Position numbers and translations under genes: made by a program | Notes under the pieces: model-generated | Database searches by the model: none | Seen by the model: the letters and a program-made list of their open reading frames with translations, nothing else | What the model was told of the DNA's origin: nothing | Shown: positions 46,716-55,179 of the stretch, one piece after another | Layout of the letters: every line of letters begins with the position of its first letter | Numbering within the stretch: position 1 is the stretch's first letter | Origin: Spirometra erinaceieuropaei | Taxonomy: Eukaryota; Platyhelminthes; Cestoda; Diphyllobothriidea; Diphyllobothriidae | Length of the DNA stretch: 64,000 nucleotides | Assembly: GCA_902702965.1 (NCBI GenBank) | Contig: CACRXP010000064.1 | Location: 1,384,932 to 1,448,931 of the forward strand | Direction: 5' to 3'

Positions 46716-47103
46716 GCCGACAGTCCTTGCGTGGCGAGAACCGACGACGTCCAACCAAACAAAGACAAGTATGCCCACATCCCTGAAATGATTGACAAAT
46801 AAGGCCTACTGAATCAAATGAAGTAGGCAGTTAATAAACCTTAACGTCACAGATGTGAAGATGAAAACCCTCGGCACTGCGTACAAGCCGGCTGCCCCTC
46901 TAAAGGGAAACTACTTTGAACGGGTTTAGAGTTTCGAACGTTCCCATGGAAGGAGTAAGGGAAGTAGTTGGCGAGCGCACGAGTGCTTTCGATAAATCCT
47001 CGTCAGACCGGTGCATTTATGCGTTAACGGGGTACAAGTAAAGCATGTGGATGATAAGAAAATCGGTGAAAGTTTGCCTTTGCATACAAGTGCGATGTGG
47101 GAT

Positions 47104-47153
47104 GAGGAGGAGGAGGAGGAGGAGGAGGAGGAGGAGGAGGAGGAGGAAGAGGA
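47104..47153. repeat. (GGA)n microsatellite
   Basis: About sixteen GGA/GAG triplets with one interruption near the end. Translated frames of polyglutamate or polyarginine through it are artefacts. Confidence 0.95.
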
Positions 47154-47164
47154 ACAAAAAGCAG

Positions 47165-47380
47165 TCAGTTGGGAAGGTAGCAAGGCTTATGGCAAGGGGG
47201 AGAGGCGCGGAGGAGTACGTCCAGTGAACTGACTTTTAGGCACGCAAGACGTGTCGCTTGTACCAGGATCCTCTGCGTGCACAAGACTAGCTTCCGTAAT
47301 CTGATGGTGGTCTTTTCTGCCGTTGATGACAGACGCTTACCAAATGACTTAAGGTAGTACGGTGAGACCTTCTGAAGCAC
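47165..47380 (-). pseudogene. PLE nuclease C-terminal tail
   Basis: Only the family B tail remains: VSPYYLKSFGKRLSSTAEKT and IRLRKLVLCTQRILVQATRL. It corresponds to VPSSYPQSLEQRLLATA of PLE-B2. No catalytic part is present. Confidence 0.7.
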
Positions 47381-47433
47381 ATGGATAATTCCCGTGAAAG
47401 GATTTCGGAGGACTAGCCGTCGAGCCTACACGC

Positions 47434-47453
47434 TTTCGATAAATTCTCATCAG
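47434..47453 (-). ncRNA. Hammerhead-like core, family B
   Basis: The minus strand reads GGC, CTGATGA, GAATTTATC (2-bp stem II GA/TC with a 5-base loop), GAAA, then GC, a six-base loop and GCTC. This gives a 3-bp stem III (AGC/GCU) with C at the cleavage position. All invariant core bases are kept. Stem I is only partly complementary. Confidence 0.55.
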
Positions 47454-47565
47454 GCCAATGCATCTATATGGGAACGGGATACAACTTAAACATGTGTTAC
47501 AAGATAATTCGATTGAATATAGTCTTTTCGCACAAGTGAGTTGTCGAACCATGGGGAGAGGACAA

Positions 47566-47905
47566 TCAAACGCAGTGAGTTAGGATGCAGTCAGGGTCAG
47601 AAAGAGCCATGTCAGGAGGGAGGAGGGAAAGAGTGCGCTTGAGTGCATGCACGAGGTTCACCTGTGTGCCCAGGACTGTCTTGTGTAACTCGATGACAAC
47701 CGCCTCTGTTGTTGCTAGCAGTGTCTTGGGGTAGTTCAGTGGGATCTTATCAATTCCATGGAAGGCCTCTTTGGGGTCCACGCGCTGCTCGGAACCAACA
47801 ACACGCTCTCCGTTTCGCAGCCATTCCGGAAGGTGCTCTCGCATTCCTTTTGATAAGCGCAGACTCATGCGATCAATATAACCTGCTTAACGGGTGCAAA
47901 TGAAA
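47566..47905 (-). pseudogene. PLE GIY-YIG endonuclease fragment
   Basis: The frame contains GYIDRMSLRLSKGMREHLPE (YIGRT has become YIDRM), WLRNGERVV, then EAFHGIDKIPLNYPKTLLAT and VIELHKTVLGTQVNLVHAL. The usual histidine-flanked middle segment is shortened relative to PLE-B2, and the QSLEQRL stretch has lost several residues. The upstream CTCGAGYI part is interrupted by a stop. Confidence 0.75.
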
Positions 47906-48122
47906 GAGTAAACGCATAGTGATGCGGTCTAAAGTATGTAGCCTAACAGTGACTCGGAAAAGTAAGAGAGAGGGAGAGAGAAAACAGAAGAAACGGTAAG
48001 GGTCAAGTATATGCGCGGGATAAAAAAAAGGCTTACTGTTGTTCAACAAATTCACCAGCGTTTCAACACTCTCGCCTCACTTGCAGGCGTACGCATTTCA
48101 TCTGACAATATTTAAAGCATTC

Positions 48123-48266
48123 GTGAAGATGGAGACACGATCGCTGGGACAAGAGCATTATTCGCCTGACGTTTCGGATTCCTGCTCGAACCCTTTGTCA
48201 GAGACAAAATCCGAAAAGTCAGGTGAATTAAGCTCTTGTCCAAGCGACTGTGTCTCCTTCTTCACA
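48123..48266. mobile_element. 144-bp mini-PLE: two inverted terminal repeats only
   Basis: The left arm (48123-48180) GGAGACACGATCGCTGGGAC, then GACGTTTCGGATT, and the right arm (48208-48266) are reverse complements over ~58 bp with few differences, separated by 27 bp. The sequence is that of family A PLE ends (compare 49850-49900 and 40390-40440). The left arm carries the antisense hammerhead core (TTTC at 48172-48175 to TTGTCAG at 48195-48201). Nothing else of a PLE is present, so this is an end-to-end deletion derivative. Confidence 0.75.
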
Positions 48267-48912
48267 ACTGCCTCCTAGGACTCGTGTCTTCGCCTCTATT
48301 GACAATTTCAAACACTGTTTTACAGTCTGACTACTCCACGTGCCGAACCTTTTTTAAAAAATGAGCGGGAAATTTGGACGTTCCATCGGTTTGAAGTCAT
48401 TTCGCAACATCTGTGCTCAGCAAAAGCAGCAAAGAAGGTTAGCTTTTGCCGGCGTGTGTGAAAACCGGAAACCGGCCTGCAGTCTGGATCGGGTAGGACT
48501 CTCACGACATCGTTGGCCCCAGCACACGTTGATTTAGTTGACGGTTGAGGTAGGGTTCCTTTGTCCTGGCTGTCACTGTCTGATGCGGAAGGGGAATGTA
48601 TACAGCGGTGAGTCAGTTGGACACCATCGACAATGAAGGTATTAGGTGACTCATTTAGACCGCTCCTGAAAGACCTAAATTCTGCTACTGTTAGTACAGG
48701 GGCAATCTGTTTTCCATCAAAATCAGACCGTCAATAGCCCACGTGTTTTCCTAAATGGGAAGATTTTAGAAACTTAATTGCTCCTGTGACTGAATCTCAC
48801 AGTATGCGTCGAGTCTCAAAAAAGGGCGTCCTTAAAAGCCGTTAAGTGAACTTCAAATTTTGTGATGATGCTTATTTACACATTAAGGAAGTTCAAGTCG
48901 GCAAACATACGT

Positions 48913-48932
48913 TTTCGAGCATTCTTCGTCAG
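48913..48932 (-). ncRNA. Hammerhead-ribozyme-like motif, best-paired family B copy
   Basis: The minus strand reads ACTGGC, CTGACGA, AGAATGCTC, GAAA, then ACGTATGTTTGCCGAC. Stem III can form with AAC and GTT around GTAT, U sits at the cleavage position, and the following GCC pairs with the GGC before the core as stem I. Stem II is a minimal GA/TC pair with an extra A. This fits the minimal type I hammerhead described for PLEs. Confidence 0.6.
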
Positions 48933-49129
48933 GCCAGTACATTAATACGGGCCTAGTTAGAGCAGCGAAATTTGAGAAGTAAAACACCTTATGAACAGTA
49001 GTCATAACTTGAGGTAAATGTGTTCAGACTTGTGGGGCAGCGGGAGAATTATAGTCTGGTTTCTGTCAGTGGTACGGGAAGAGGGAGAGAGGGGAAGGGA
49101 AGTGGTAGGGTGGTCTGATTGAGTTGTGC

Positions 49130-49846
49130 TTATGTTTCGTCGCTGTGGCGCGACGTGCCATGATGCGAGTCAGAACTTTCATGACTCATTTTTGACCAGC
49201 GTAGTAGGAGAGCTTTAATGAAGGCATTCTGCGAGCACAAGGCCGGTCGTATGGCCACTGCCTCTGCTGTCGCAAGTATTCGTTGACGTAGGGGCTTGGA
49301 ATGTCTTGCTGGCACTTCATAGATGACACGGAGTGCTTGGTTGACGTCTACCTGGTGAACGGTGTCAACCAAGTGAGCCACAACGGCGTTAGGAATGGAC
49401 TTATCCTTGCTTCGATAAAGCCAGGCAGGATGGTGCTCTCGCATCCGCTTGGACAGGCGCCTTGTTGTTCGCCCAACATAACCTCCTCCACAGGAGCAAT
49501 TGAACGTGTAGATGCATATTCAGGCCTGAAACGGCAGCTTATCCTTGCCTTCAAGGCGGAGAAGTCGGGTGCTATAGAAAATTAGTCTTATTCTAGCGGC
49601 AGGGTACGTGCGTGCAATAGCGGAGTTAAGGCGACGTTGTAGAAGGTCACAGGCCGGGTCTCCTCGAAATGCCAAAGTGATAAATAATTCTTTCTTCTCC
49701 ACCGTCGGTATATTCGACTTTGGTGAATGACCTTTCATGTATCTGTTGATAAATTTATCGGGAAACCATTTTCTCGCAGGGTATTTCGTATGAAGTACAG
49801 TACGATCTCCACTGTTTCCAGAGTACAAATTCGTCTAACTCTGATC
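49130..49846 (-). pseudogene. PLE linker and GIY-YIG endonuclease, stop in linker
   Basis: Near 49840-49790 RVRRICTLETVEIVLYFIR matches the PLE-B2 region RVRSICSADSIEEGLKIVEN. The shifted frame 49828-49520 reads FPDKFINRYMKGHSPKS, LAFRGDPACDLLQRRL and RLLRLEGKDKLPFQA, then a TGA stop. The nuclease follows: CIYTFNCSCGGGYVGRTTRR and SKRMREHHPAWLYRSKDKS, then HLVDTVHQVDVNQALRVIYE and PLRQRILATAEAVAIR. The nuclease frame (about 49500-49130) is uninterrupted, with YVGRT in the YIG position. Confidence 0.85.
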
Positions 49847-51102
49847 AGAAGAAGACGCGATCTCTGGGACAAGGGCTTTATTCACCTGACGTTTCGGATT
49901 GTCACTTGAATCCATCGTCAAAGACAGTAGCAGAAAAGGGTGCAATAACACGGACCGACCGACACATGGCGAGAGTCCAAGAAACGGCTTTGGCCCGATT
50001 CTATGGTCTCCCCAAGGTGCACAATGAAGGCGTTCCTCTCCGGCCCATTGTATCGCTCAAAGGCACTCCAACGTACGGACTGGCAAAATGGCTGTTTCGG
50101 CGCCTCAAATTTCTGAGCGCTGATTCGGACACCACCGTCTGTCCGTCAACACAATTCCTGAAGAAGCTTAAAGGAGTAGGTCTCTTGCCAAATGAGGTCA
50201 TGGTATTTTTTGATGTCACGTCCCTCTTTACTTCTATCCCCCAGGATCTGGCAATCAAGACCGTCCAGCTAATCCTATGAAACAAGTACAATGAAACGGA
50301 GAATCGTCTCGGACATGCCCAAGTCCTTCAGCTCCTAAAGTTCTGTCTCAAGACGTACTTCACGTTTGACGGAACAATCTACGAGCAACTGAAGGGAACA
50401 CTAATGAGCTCGCCGATCTCGGGATTCATCGCCGAGGCGGTCCTACAGCGGTTGGAGTCGCTGGTCTTCCAACACCACAGACCGAAATTCTGGGTTCGGT
50501 ATGTGGACGATACCTTCGTCGTCATCGAACGGGATCAGGTGTAAACGTTCAAAGAACGTCTCAACAGCGTCTTCCCGGACATACAATTTACGATGGAGGA
50601 GAAAAAAATAACCTGCTGGCATCCCTTGATGTCCTCGTCTGCCGCAAAGATTGTGGTGGCCTAAAGACCAAAGTGTTCAGAAAAGCGACGAACAGGACGC
50701 AAATACTGAACTTCTACAGTAACCACCCAATCAGCCACAAACGCAGTTGCGTAAGAACGCTATATTGGCGTGTTGAGACGCACTGCAGTGAACCGGAAGA
50801 CAAGGTTGCCTAATTCCAATATCTTCGACGGGCTTTCAGAGAAAATGGTTACCCGCGCAACTTCGTCAACCGGTGTATGCGCAAACGAGACGAGCGACAA
50901 AACCGTGCCAACCCCAAATTCTGGCGAGCGATCCCGTACATCAAGAATGTCTCCGAGGCCGTTAGCCGCCTTCTTGCGCCTCTTGGGGTTAGAGTTGCAC
51001 ACAGACCGGAGGACACCATGAGGGGTCAGGCGATGAGACCAAAAAACCCACTGCCACGGCAAGAAACGTCTGGAGTCGTTTACCGGATCTGGTTGCAGGT
51101 CG
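49846..51102 (+). mobile_element. Penelope-like element PLE-A4, N-terminally deleted and 3'-truncated
   Basis: It starts with a family A 5' terminal repeat (GAAGACGCGATCTCTGGGAC, antisense hammerhead core at 49892-49921) that runs within ~40 bp into the RT just upstream of GLPK; the N-terminal domain present in PLE-A3 is absent. It ends at a tRNA-derived SINE at 51104, at the first residues of the GIY-YIG domain. Confidence 0.85.
49930..51102 (+). pseudogene. PLE reverse transcriptase and linker, frameshifted
   Basis: LARFYGLPKVHNEGVPLRPI, SLKGTPTYGLAKWLFRRLKF and FDVTSLFTSIPQDLAIKTVQ are open to 50280, where a TGA interrupts the frame. The same frame then resumes with FCLKTYFTFDGTIYEQLKGT and SPISGFIAEAVLQRLESLVF. 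The catalytic motif is intact (WVRYVDDTFVVIERDQV), followed by a stop. Later pieces in other frames include ATSSTGVCAN, then KFWRAIPYIKNVSEAVSRLL and MRPKNPLPRQETSGVVYRIW (start of GIY-YIG) before the SINE. At least three breaks are needed. Confidence 0.85.
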
Positions 51103-51103
51103 G

Positions 51104-51235
51104 GGCCTAGTAGCTCAGGCGGTCAGAGCGTTGGCTGTGCTCAAGCCTTGCCCTTGTTGCTGTGGGTTCGAACCCCACCGCGGCCACCGAGTTTTTCATA
51201 AATGGGTCAGATGGATTTGTGTTAAGCTCATTCAC
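51104..51235 (+). repeat. tRNA-derived SINE, copy 1
   Basis: The head (51104-51186) folds as a tRNA. D-arm GCTC/GAGC, anticodon stem GGCT/AGCC with loop GTGCTCA (anticodon-like GCT, as in serine tRNA) and T-arm GTGGG TTCGAAC CCCAC are all present. Five of seven acceptor pairs hold. A-box TAGCTCAGGCGG and B-box GGTTCGAACCC would serve as an internal Pol III promoter. The body GAGTTTTTCATAAATGGGTC matches copy 2. The weak acceptor and the attached body argue against a functional tRNA gene. Confidence 0.7.
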
Positions 51236-51239
51236 GGGG

Positions 51240-52665
51240 AAGCTTGTAGCGGCTAGGGAGTGCCCAGAACGCTAAAATAATCATGCCAAATCCCATGTTG
51301 GAGACAAAGACAGAAGACATTAGGGCTAGATCGCAGTTCGTAGCCAGGAATGGGGAGGCGGAAGGCAACCTTAACCCTAATCCTAACCTTAACCCTGACC
51401 CTAACCTCAACCCTAAACGGCAACCATTAACCTTAACCTAGACCGTAAACGTAACCGCAACCCTTAGAAATAGCCGTAACTGAGAAGCCTAACCGTAATA
51501 CTGAAACCTACTCGTACGCTCAAACCCTTACCGTAACCCGAAAACCTAAGCCTAAAGGGCATAACCCTAACCCGAAAATCGGAAACCATTAACCGGTACC
51601 CTAATCCCAACCTCAAACGTAAAACGGAAGCCAAATGGGTCAGATGTGTTTATGGAACCCCACAAAATAGCCCCAGTAAACAAACCCCCCAGCCAACTGT
51701 AGTACGGGGCCTGGCTACCAACTGCGACCTAGCCGGCACCACCAGAATAAGGGTTTTGTTGTATACAGAACGTGAGTTGTTCTCTCAGGCGGCAGTGGTC
51801 GCTGTCGAAGCCAGGGCTGGTGTTGACTGCGTCCAATCATTCCTGAGAGTCCTTGGGACAGTATTGGCAGCGGCTTTTGTAGGCTCAAATGGGTCAAGCT
51901 CAAGTGTGTTACACTTGCCGAGGGGTGATGTCCCAGTGGCTTAGGTTGGTGGTTGTGTAGCGAGATAAGTGCGTTCAAGTGGCCTCATGGGCAGCTGCGA
52001 CTGCGTGGACGTAGGTATGTCCGATCTGAAGTAAGTCAGGTGACTTCGGGTCAGCGCGTCTGGGACGGCCCGCTGCAAGGAATGAATGAACTTTAGGCGG
52101 CGAGGCCTCGAACACCGACTAGCCATGATGGCTGCCCGCAACAAGCTTACCACAGGCAGTATCCATACAATCATCATGCCAAATCCCATGTTGGAGAATA
52201 AGTCAGAAGGCATCAGAATGAGTGATTTAATTTGCCCAGAACCCGGAATTGTCCCCTCAGATGGCAGTGGCCACTGTCTAAGCCAGAGCTGGTGTTCACT
52301 GCGCCCAATCATGCTTGAGGGTCCTTCGGACAGTGGTGGCAGCCGCTTTTGTAGGCTCAAGTGGGTCAAGCTCAAGTAATCTCCAATAGGTGTGTGTTAC
52401 ATTCGCCGAGGGAAGGTGTCCCGGTGGCTTAAGTTGCTGGTTGCAGGGAGATAGGTGCGCTCAAGTGGCCTTATGAGCAGCTGCGACTGCGTGGACGCAG
52501 GTATGTCCGATCTTAAGTGGGTCAAGTGGCTTCGGGTTAGCGCGTCTGGGACGGCTCGCTGCAAGGAAGGAATGACCTTTAGGCGGCGAGGCCTAGAACA
52601 ACGACTCCAGACTGACCATGATGACTGCCCGCAACAAGCTTACCACAGGTAGTATCCATACTTAT
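51240..52665. repeat. Tandem repeat, ~472-bp unit, two full copies plus a partial one
   Basis: GGCAGTGGTCGCTGTC at 51791 and GGCAGTGGCCACTGTC at 52263 mark equivalent positions. The blocks GCAGCTGCGACTGCGTGGAC, GCGTCTGGGACGG, TTTAGGCGGCGAGGCCT and GCCCGCAACAAGCTTACCAC follow in both. The block ATCATGCCAAATCCCATGTT occurs at 52172 and also at 51281, marking a partial earlier copy. The partial and full copies are separated by the telomere-like block. Frames of up to 144 codons cross it but have no recognisable domain. Confidence 0.8.
51365..51620. repeat. Degenerate telomere-like block (AACCCTAA type)
   Basis: Variants such as CCTTAACCCTAATCC, TAACCTTAACCCTGACCC and AACCCTAACCCG recur through ~250 bp, increasingly corrupted to the right. 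The block is bordered on both sides by AATGGGTCAGATG (51201 and 51634), which belongs to the SINE/tandem-repeat sequence. Confidence 0.75.
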
Positions 52666-52975
52666 TTCCTTCCACGTGCAAGGGCTGGAGGAAGCCCATC
52701 TCTTGCGGGAATCGCGTCCACCTAAAATCTGGCAACTAAAGAAAAGGAACACGTTAGAATGAAAAAAGGCGCCAGTTCAAGACATTTGAGCCTCTAGCTT
52801 GACTATGCAGGTCCTCTTATCTACTCATCTTTTACTTATAGCCACAAGGCAGGTCAAATGTTGAAGGTATAAATTAGACTTATTTAAGCTTCGGAATTTC
52901 TATTCAAAAGGTCATTAGGAAGAATAGTTATTGTGTGTCGACTTAGGAAATCCTGCTTGGGCAGTAAGCTTACTG

Positions 52976-53345
52976 TAAAGAAGATGAACACGCGATCTCT
53001 GGGACAGTAGGTGTATTAGTCTGAGCTTTCGGTCACGTACAGGAGGCCATCGTCAAAGACTGTGAGAATGCAACATCAAATGAGCCGTTTTTATCGACAA
53101 GCCATGAAGGGGGGGATATGAGTTCAGTGGGTGGTATTCGCGATAAGGTGAGTCCCACGCCGTCTCACGGTGGCGTGACTGCGTGCACCCTTGGCTGGAA
53201 ATTGGGTCTCGCCTCTTGCCAGCGGGAACGGAGCGAGTGATAGCAGGGGGGTTTGTCAACGTGCCTGTTAATAGAGTTAGTGTCAGACACCCAGTCACCT
53301 TACTGTATCAGATTTAGTGGATTCCAGACGTTGTAGTAGGTTGGG
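52976..53345 (-). mobile_element. PLE family A 3' fragment
   Basis: The minus strand encodes the end of a GIY-YIG protein (WVSDTNSINRHVDKPPCYHS and LRSRWQEARPNFQPRVHAVT; compare LNRAIDLHPAYQALRTRL in PLE-A1) and then the 3' terminal repeat with a hammerhead-like core at 53037-53056 (TTGACGA, long stem II, GAAAGC). All upstream parts are missing. Confidence 0.7.
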
Positions 53346-53391
53346 CGGGTAAACTTGCCCCAAATGTGATTAAACTCGCGTCGTCCGGCGG

Positions 53392-53515
53392 GGCCTCGTA
53401 GCTCAGATGGTTAGAACGTTGGCTGTACTAAAGCCTCCCCTTGCTATTGTGGGTTCGAATCCCACCGAGGCGCCGAGTTTTTCGCAGTTGGGTTAAAGTG
53501 AATTTTGCTTTCATA
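53392..53515 (+). repeat. tRNA-derived SINE, copy 2
   Basis: The tRNA-like head (53392-53472) has acceptor pairing GCCTCG/CGAGGC, A-box TAGCTCAGATGG, anticodon loop GTACTAA and T-arm GTGGG TTCGAAT CCCAC. The body GAGTTTTTCGCAGTTGGGTT matches copy 1 at 51104. The D-stem has a mismatch. The acceptor stem is better preserved than in copy 1, so a tRNA pseudogene is an alternative, but the shared downstream body favours a SINE. Confidence 0.7.
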
Positions 53516-54075
53516 AATAGGAAATTCTTTTGGATAACAATCGAAGTAGGAAAACGTAAACGGAATATCGTTTGAGCCTTGCTTTTAAGGCCTTAGGGGC
53601 TTGCGAGACCACAGGCCCCCTTCAGGGGACAAATACCAGGTCATCGTGGCATATTGCCTCTCGCCTTTTATATAATTGACGTTTCCGCGCTGTGGTAAAT
53701 AAACGGAATGCAGTCTACTTCCTTTATGAAATCAGACTGGAGGAGCTGCAAAAAATGCTCAACTTTTACTTGCGCTGCCAGATATCTCGATACCCCCAAC
53801 ATTCCTCGGGTATCGGGTTTCTGATTCACGTGCCCTTTTGCAGGTAGCTCTAGATAAATTTAAGGCGAGGAAGCATGTCTGAGGCGAAACGCCTTTGAGC
53901 ACAGACGTTTTTCACAGAGCGTATTCAATCGGGCGGAACTTCTGTATTTACAAAGTACATAAAAGTTCATTGGCGACGATAGAATGTGTTAACCTTAATT
54001 TTGCTTGCTTGTTTGATCTAAGTTGGCATGTTATGTTGCAGTTACCTTCCTGGCTATGCTTAAGAAGATTACTAG

Positions 54076-54165
54076 GTTTATGATTAAGGTCATGGTTGGA
54101 TCAAAGATTAGGGTTACGAAAAGGGTAAGGGTCAGAGTTAGGATTAAGGTCAGAATTAGGGTTAC
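54076..54165. repeat. Degenerate TTAGGG-like block
   Basis: GATTAGGGTTACG, GGGTAAGGGTCAGAGTTAGG and AATTAGGGTTACG recur. It lies immediately left of FB6. Confidence 0.6.
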
Positions 54166-54189
54166 GTTTCCTTGCCGTATACCGTCTTA

Positions 54190-55176
54190 CAGTGAGTGAC
54201 CGATCTCATGAAATGCTGGCTGAAATACTGAAATGCGTTTTCAATTAGGAAGGATTACTTAGGCGCGGTTGTGATACTGATTATCTTGCGGCATAAGTGT
54301 ATAATATTTCGGACTCCATAGAATGTCGGCTTTTGAATACACCGCTTTTCAATCTCCTTTAGGAACCATACTCAGTAAAAATGACTATTTAAATAGCATG
54401 CATTTTTCTCACTGATTTTCGATGGTTGTGCATATCCAAATATATTTTATGGAAGTCATAAACAAAATAAGCTTTCTTTTAGTTCTTTGATAGAGAATTG
54501 CGTCTTCTTTTTATGTAATGCTCAAACGAGTATTATTAGGTTATAAAAGAGTCTTCTTATTGCAGAATAATTTCGAACCTGATCACTCGCTACATCATCG
54601 CTTAATGATTACTGTCTAAAAGGCGCACATGTTCACTGTAAAGAAAATAAAATATTCTTCTATGCCTTTAAAAAAGATCATACAGAGTCCGTAAAATTTT
54701 GCAATGGATGCGGACTATGTTGTACACTTTGCAAGGAGCTGTGGTAGGCGGACAGGTACGATGCTATGTGAATGGGCATTGCGCGGTCTTAAAAAATCTG
54801 ATAATCAGAAACTTTTTTAAACCCCAATTATACTCCTTCTTTGAGCATAACATGAAAAGAAGACGCAATTCTCTATCAAAGAACTAAAAGAAAGCTTATT
54901 TTGTTTATGGCTTCTATAAAATATATTTGGATATGCACAACCATCGAAAATCAGTGAGAAAAATGCATGCTATTTAAATAGTCATTTTTACTGAGTATGG
55001 TTCCTAAAGGAGATTGAAAAGCGGTGTATTCAAAAGCCGACATTCTATGGAGTCCGAAATGTTATACACTTATGCCGCAAGATAATCAGTATCACAACCG
55101 CGCCTAAGTAATCCTTCCTAATTGAAAACGCATTTCAGAATTTCAGCCAGCATTTCGTAAGATCGGTCACTCACTG
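54190..55176. mobile_element. Foldback element FB6, subfamily A
   Basis: A 987-bp element flanked by TA (54188-54189, 55177-55178), starting CAGTGAGTGACCGATCTCAT. The arms match almost base for base (GGAAGGATTACTTAGGCGCG against CGCGCCTAAGTAATCCTTCC), so with FB3 it is one of the best preserved copies. There is a short unique centre near 54590-54790 and no coding sequence. Confidence 0.9.
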
Positions 55177-55179
55177 TAC

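Larger units (their letters stand above)
46975..47910 (-). mobile_element. Two tandem 5'-truncated PLE family B copies
   Basis: Reading down from 47910, the first copy has the nuclease region and a 3' hammerhead-like core at 47434-47453. The second begins at about 47380 with only the nuclease C-terminus and ends with a core at 46987-47006. Both point the same way, so two 3' ends are arranged head to tail. A (GGA)n run (47104-47153) lies in the second copy's 3' region. Confidence 0.8.
48895..49846 (-). mobile_element. Penelope-like element PLE-B4, 5'-truncated
   Basis: A family B copy on the minus strand containing linker, GIY-YIG and 3' terminal repeat with a hammerhead-like core (48913-48932). 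Its truncated 5' end meets the 5' terminal repeat of PLE-A4 (plus strand) at about 49846, so the two elements diverge from a shared junction. Confidence 0.85.

Noticed and set aside
47011..47232. Polyglutamate/polyarginine protein
   Set aside because: It is translation of a (GGA)n microsatellite.
53392..53472. Functional tRNA gene
   Set aside because: D-stem mismatch, an unusual ACT anticodon reading and a downstream body shared with the copy at 51104 favour a SINE.
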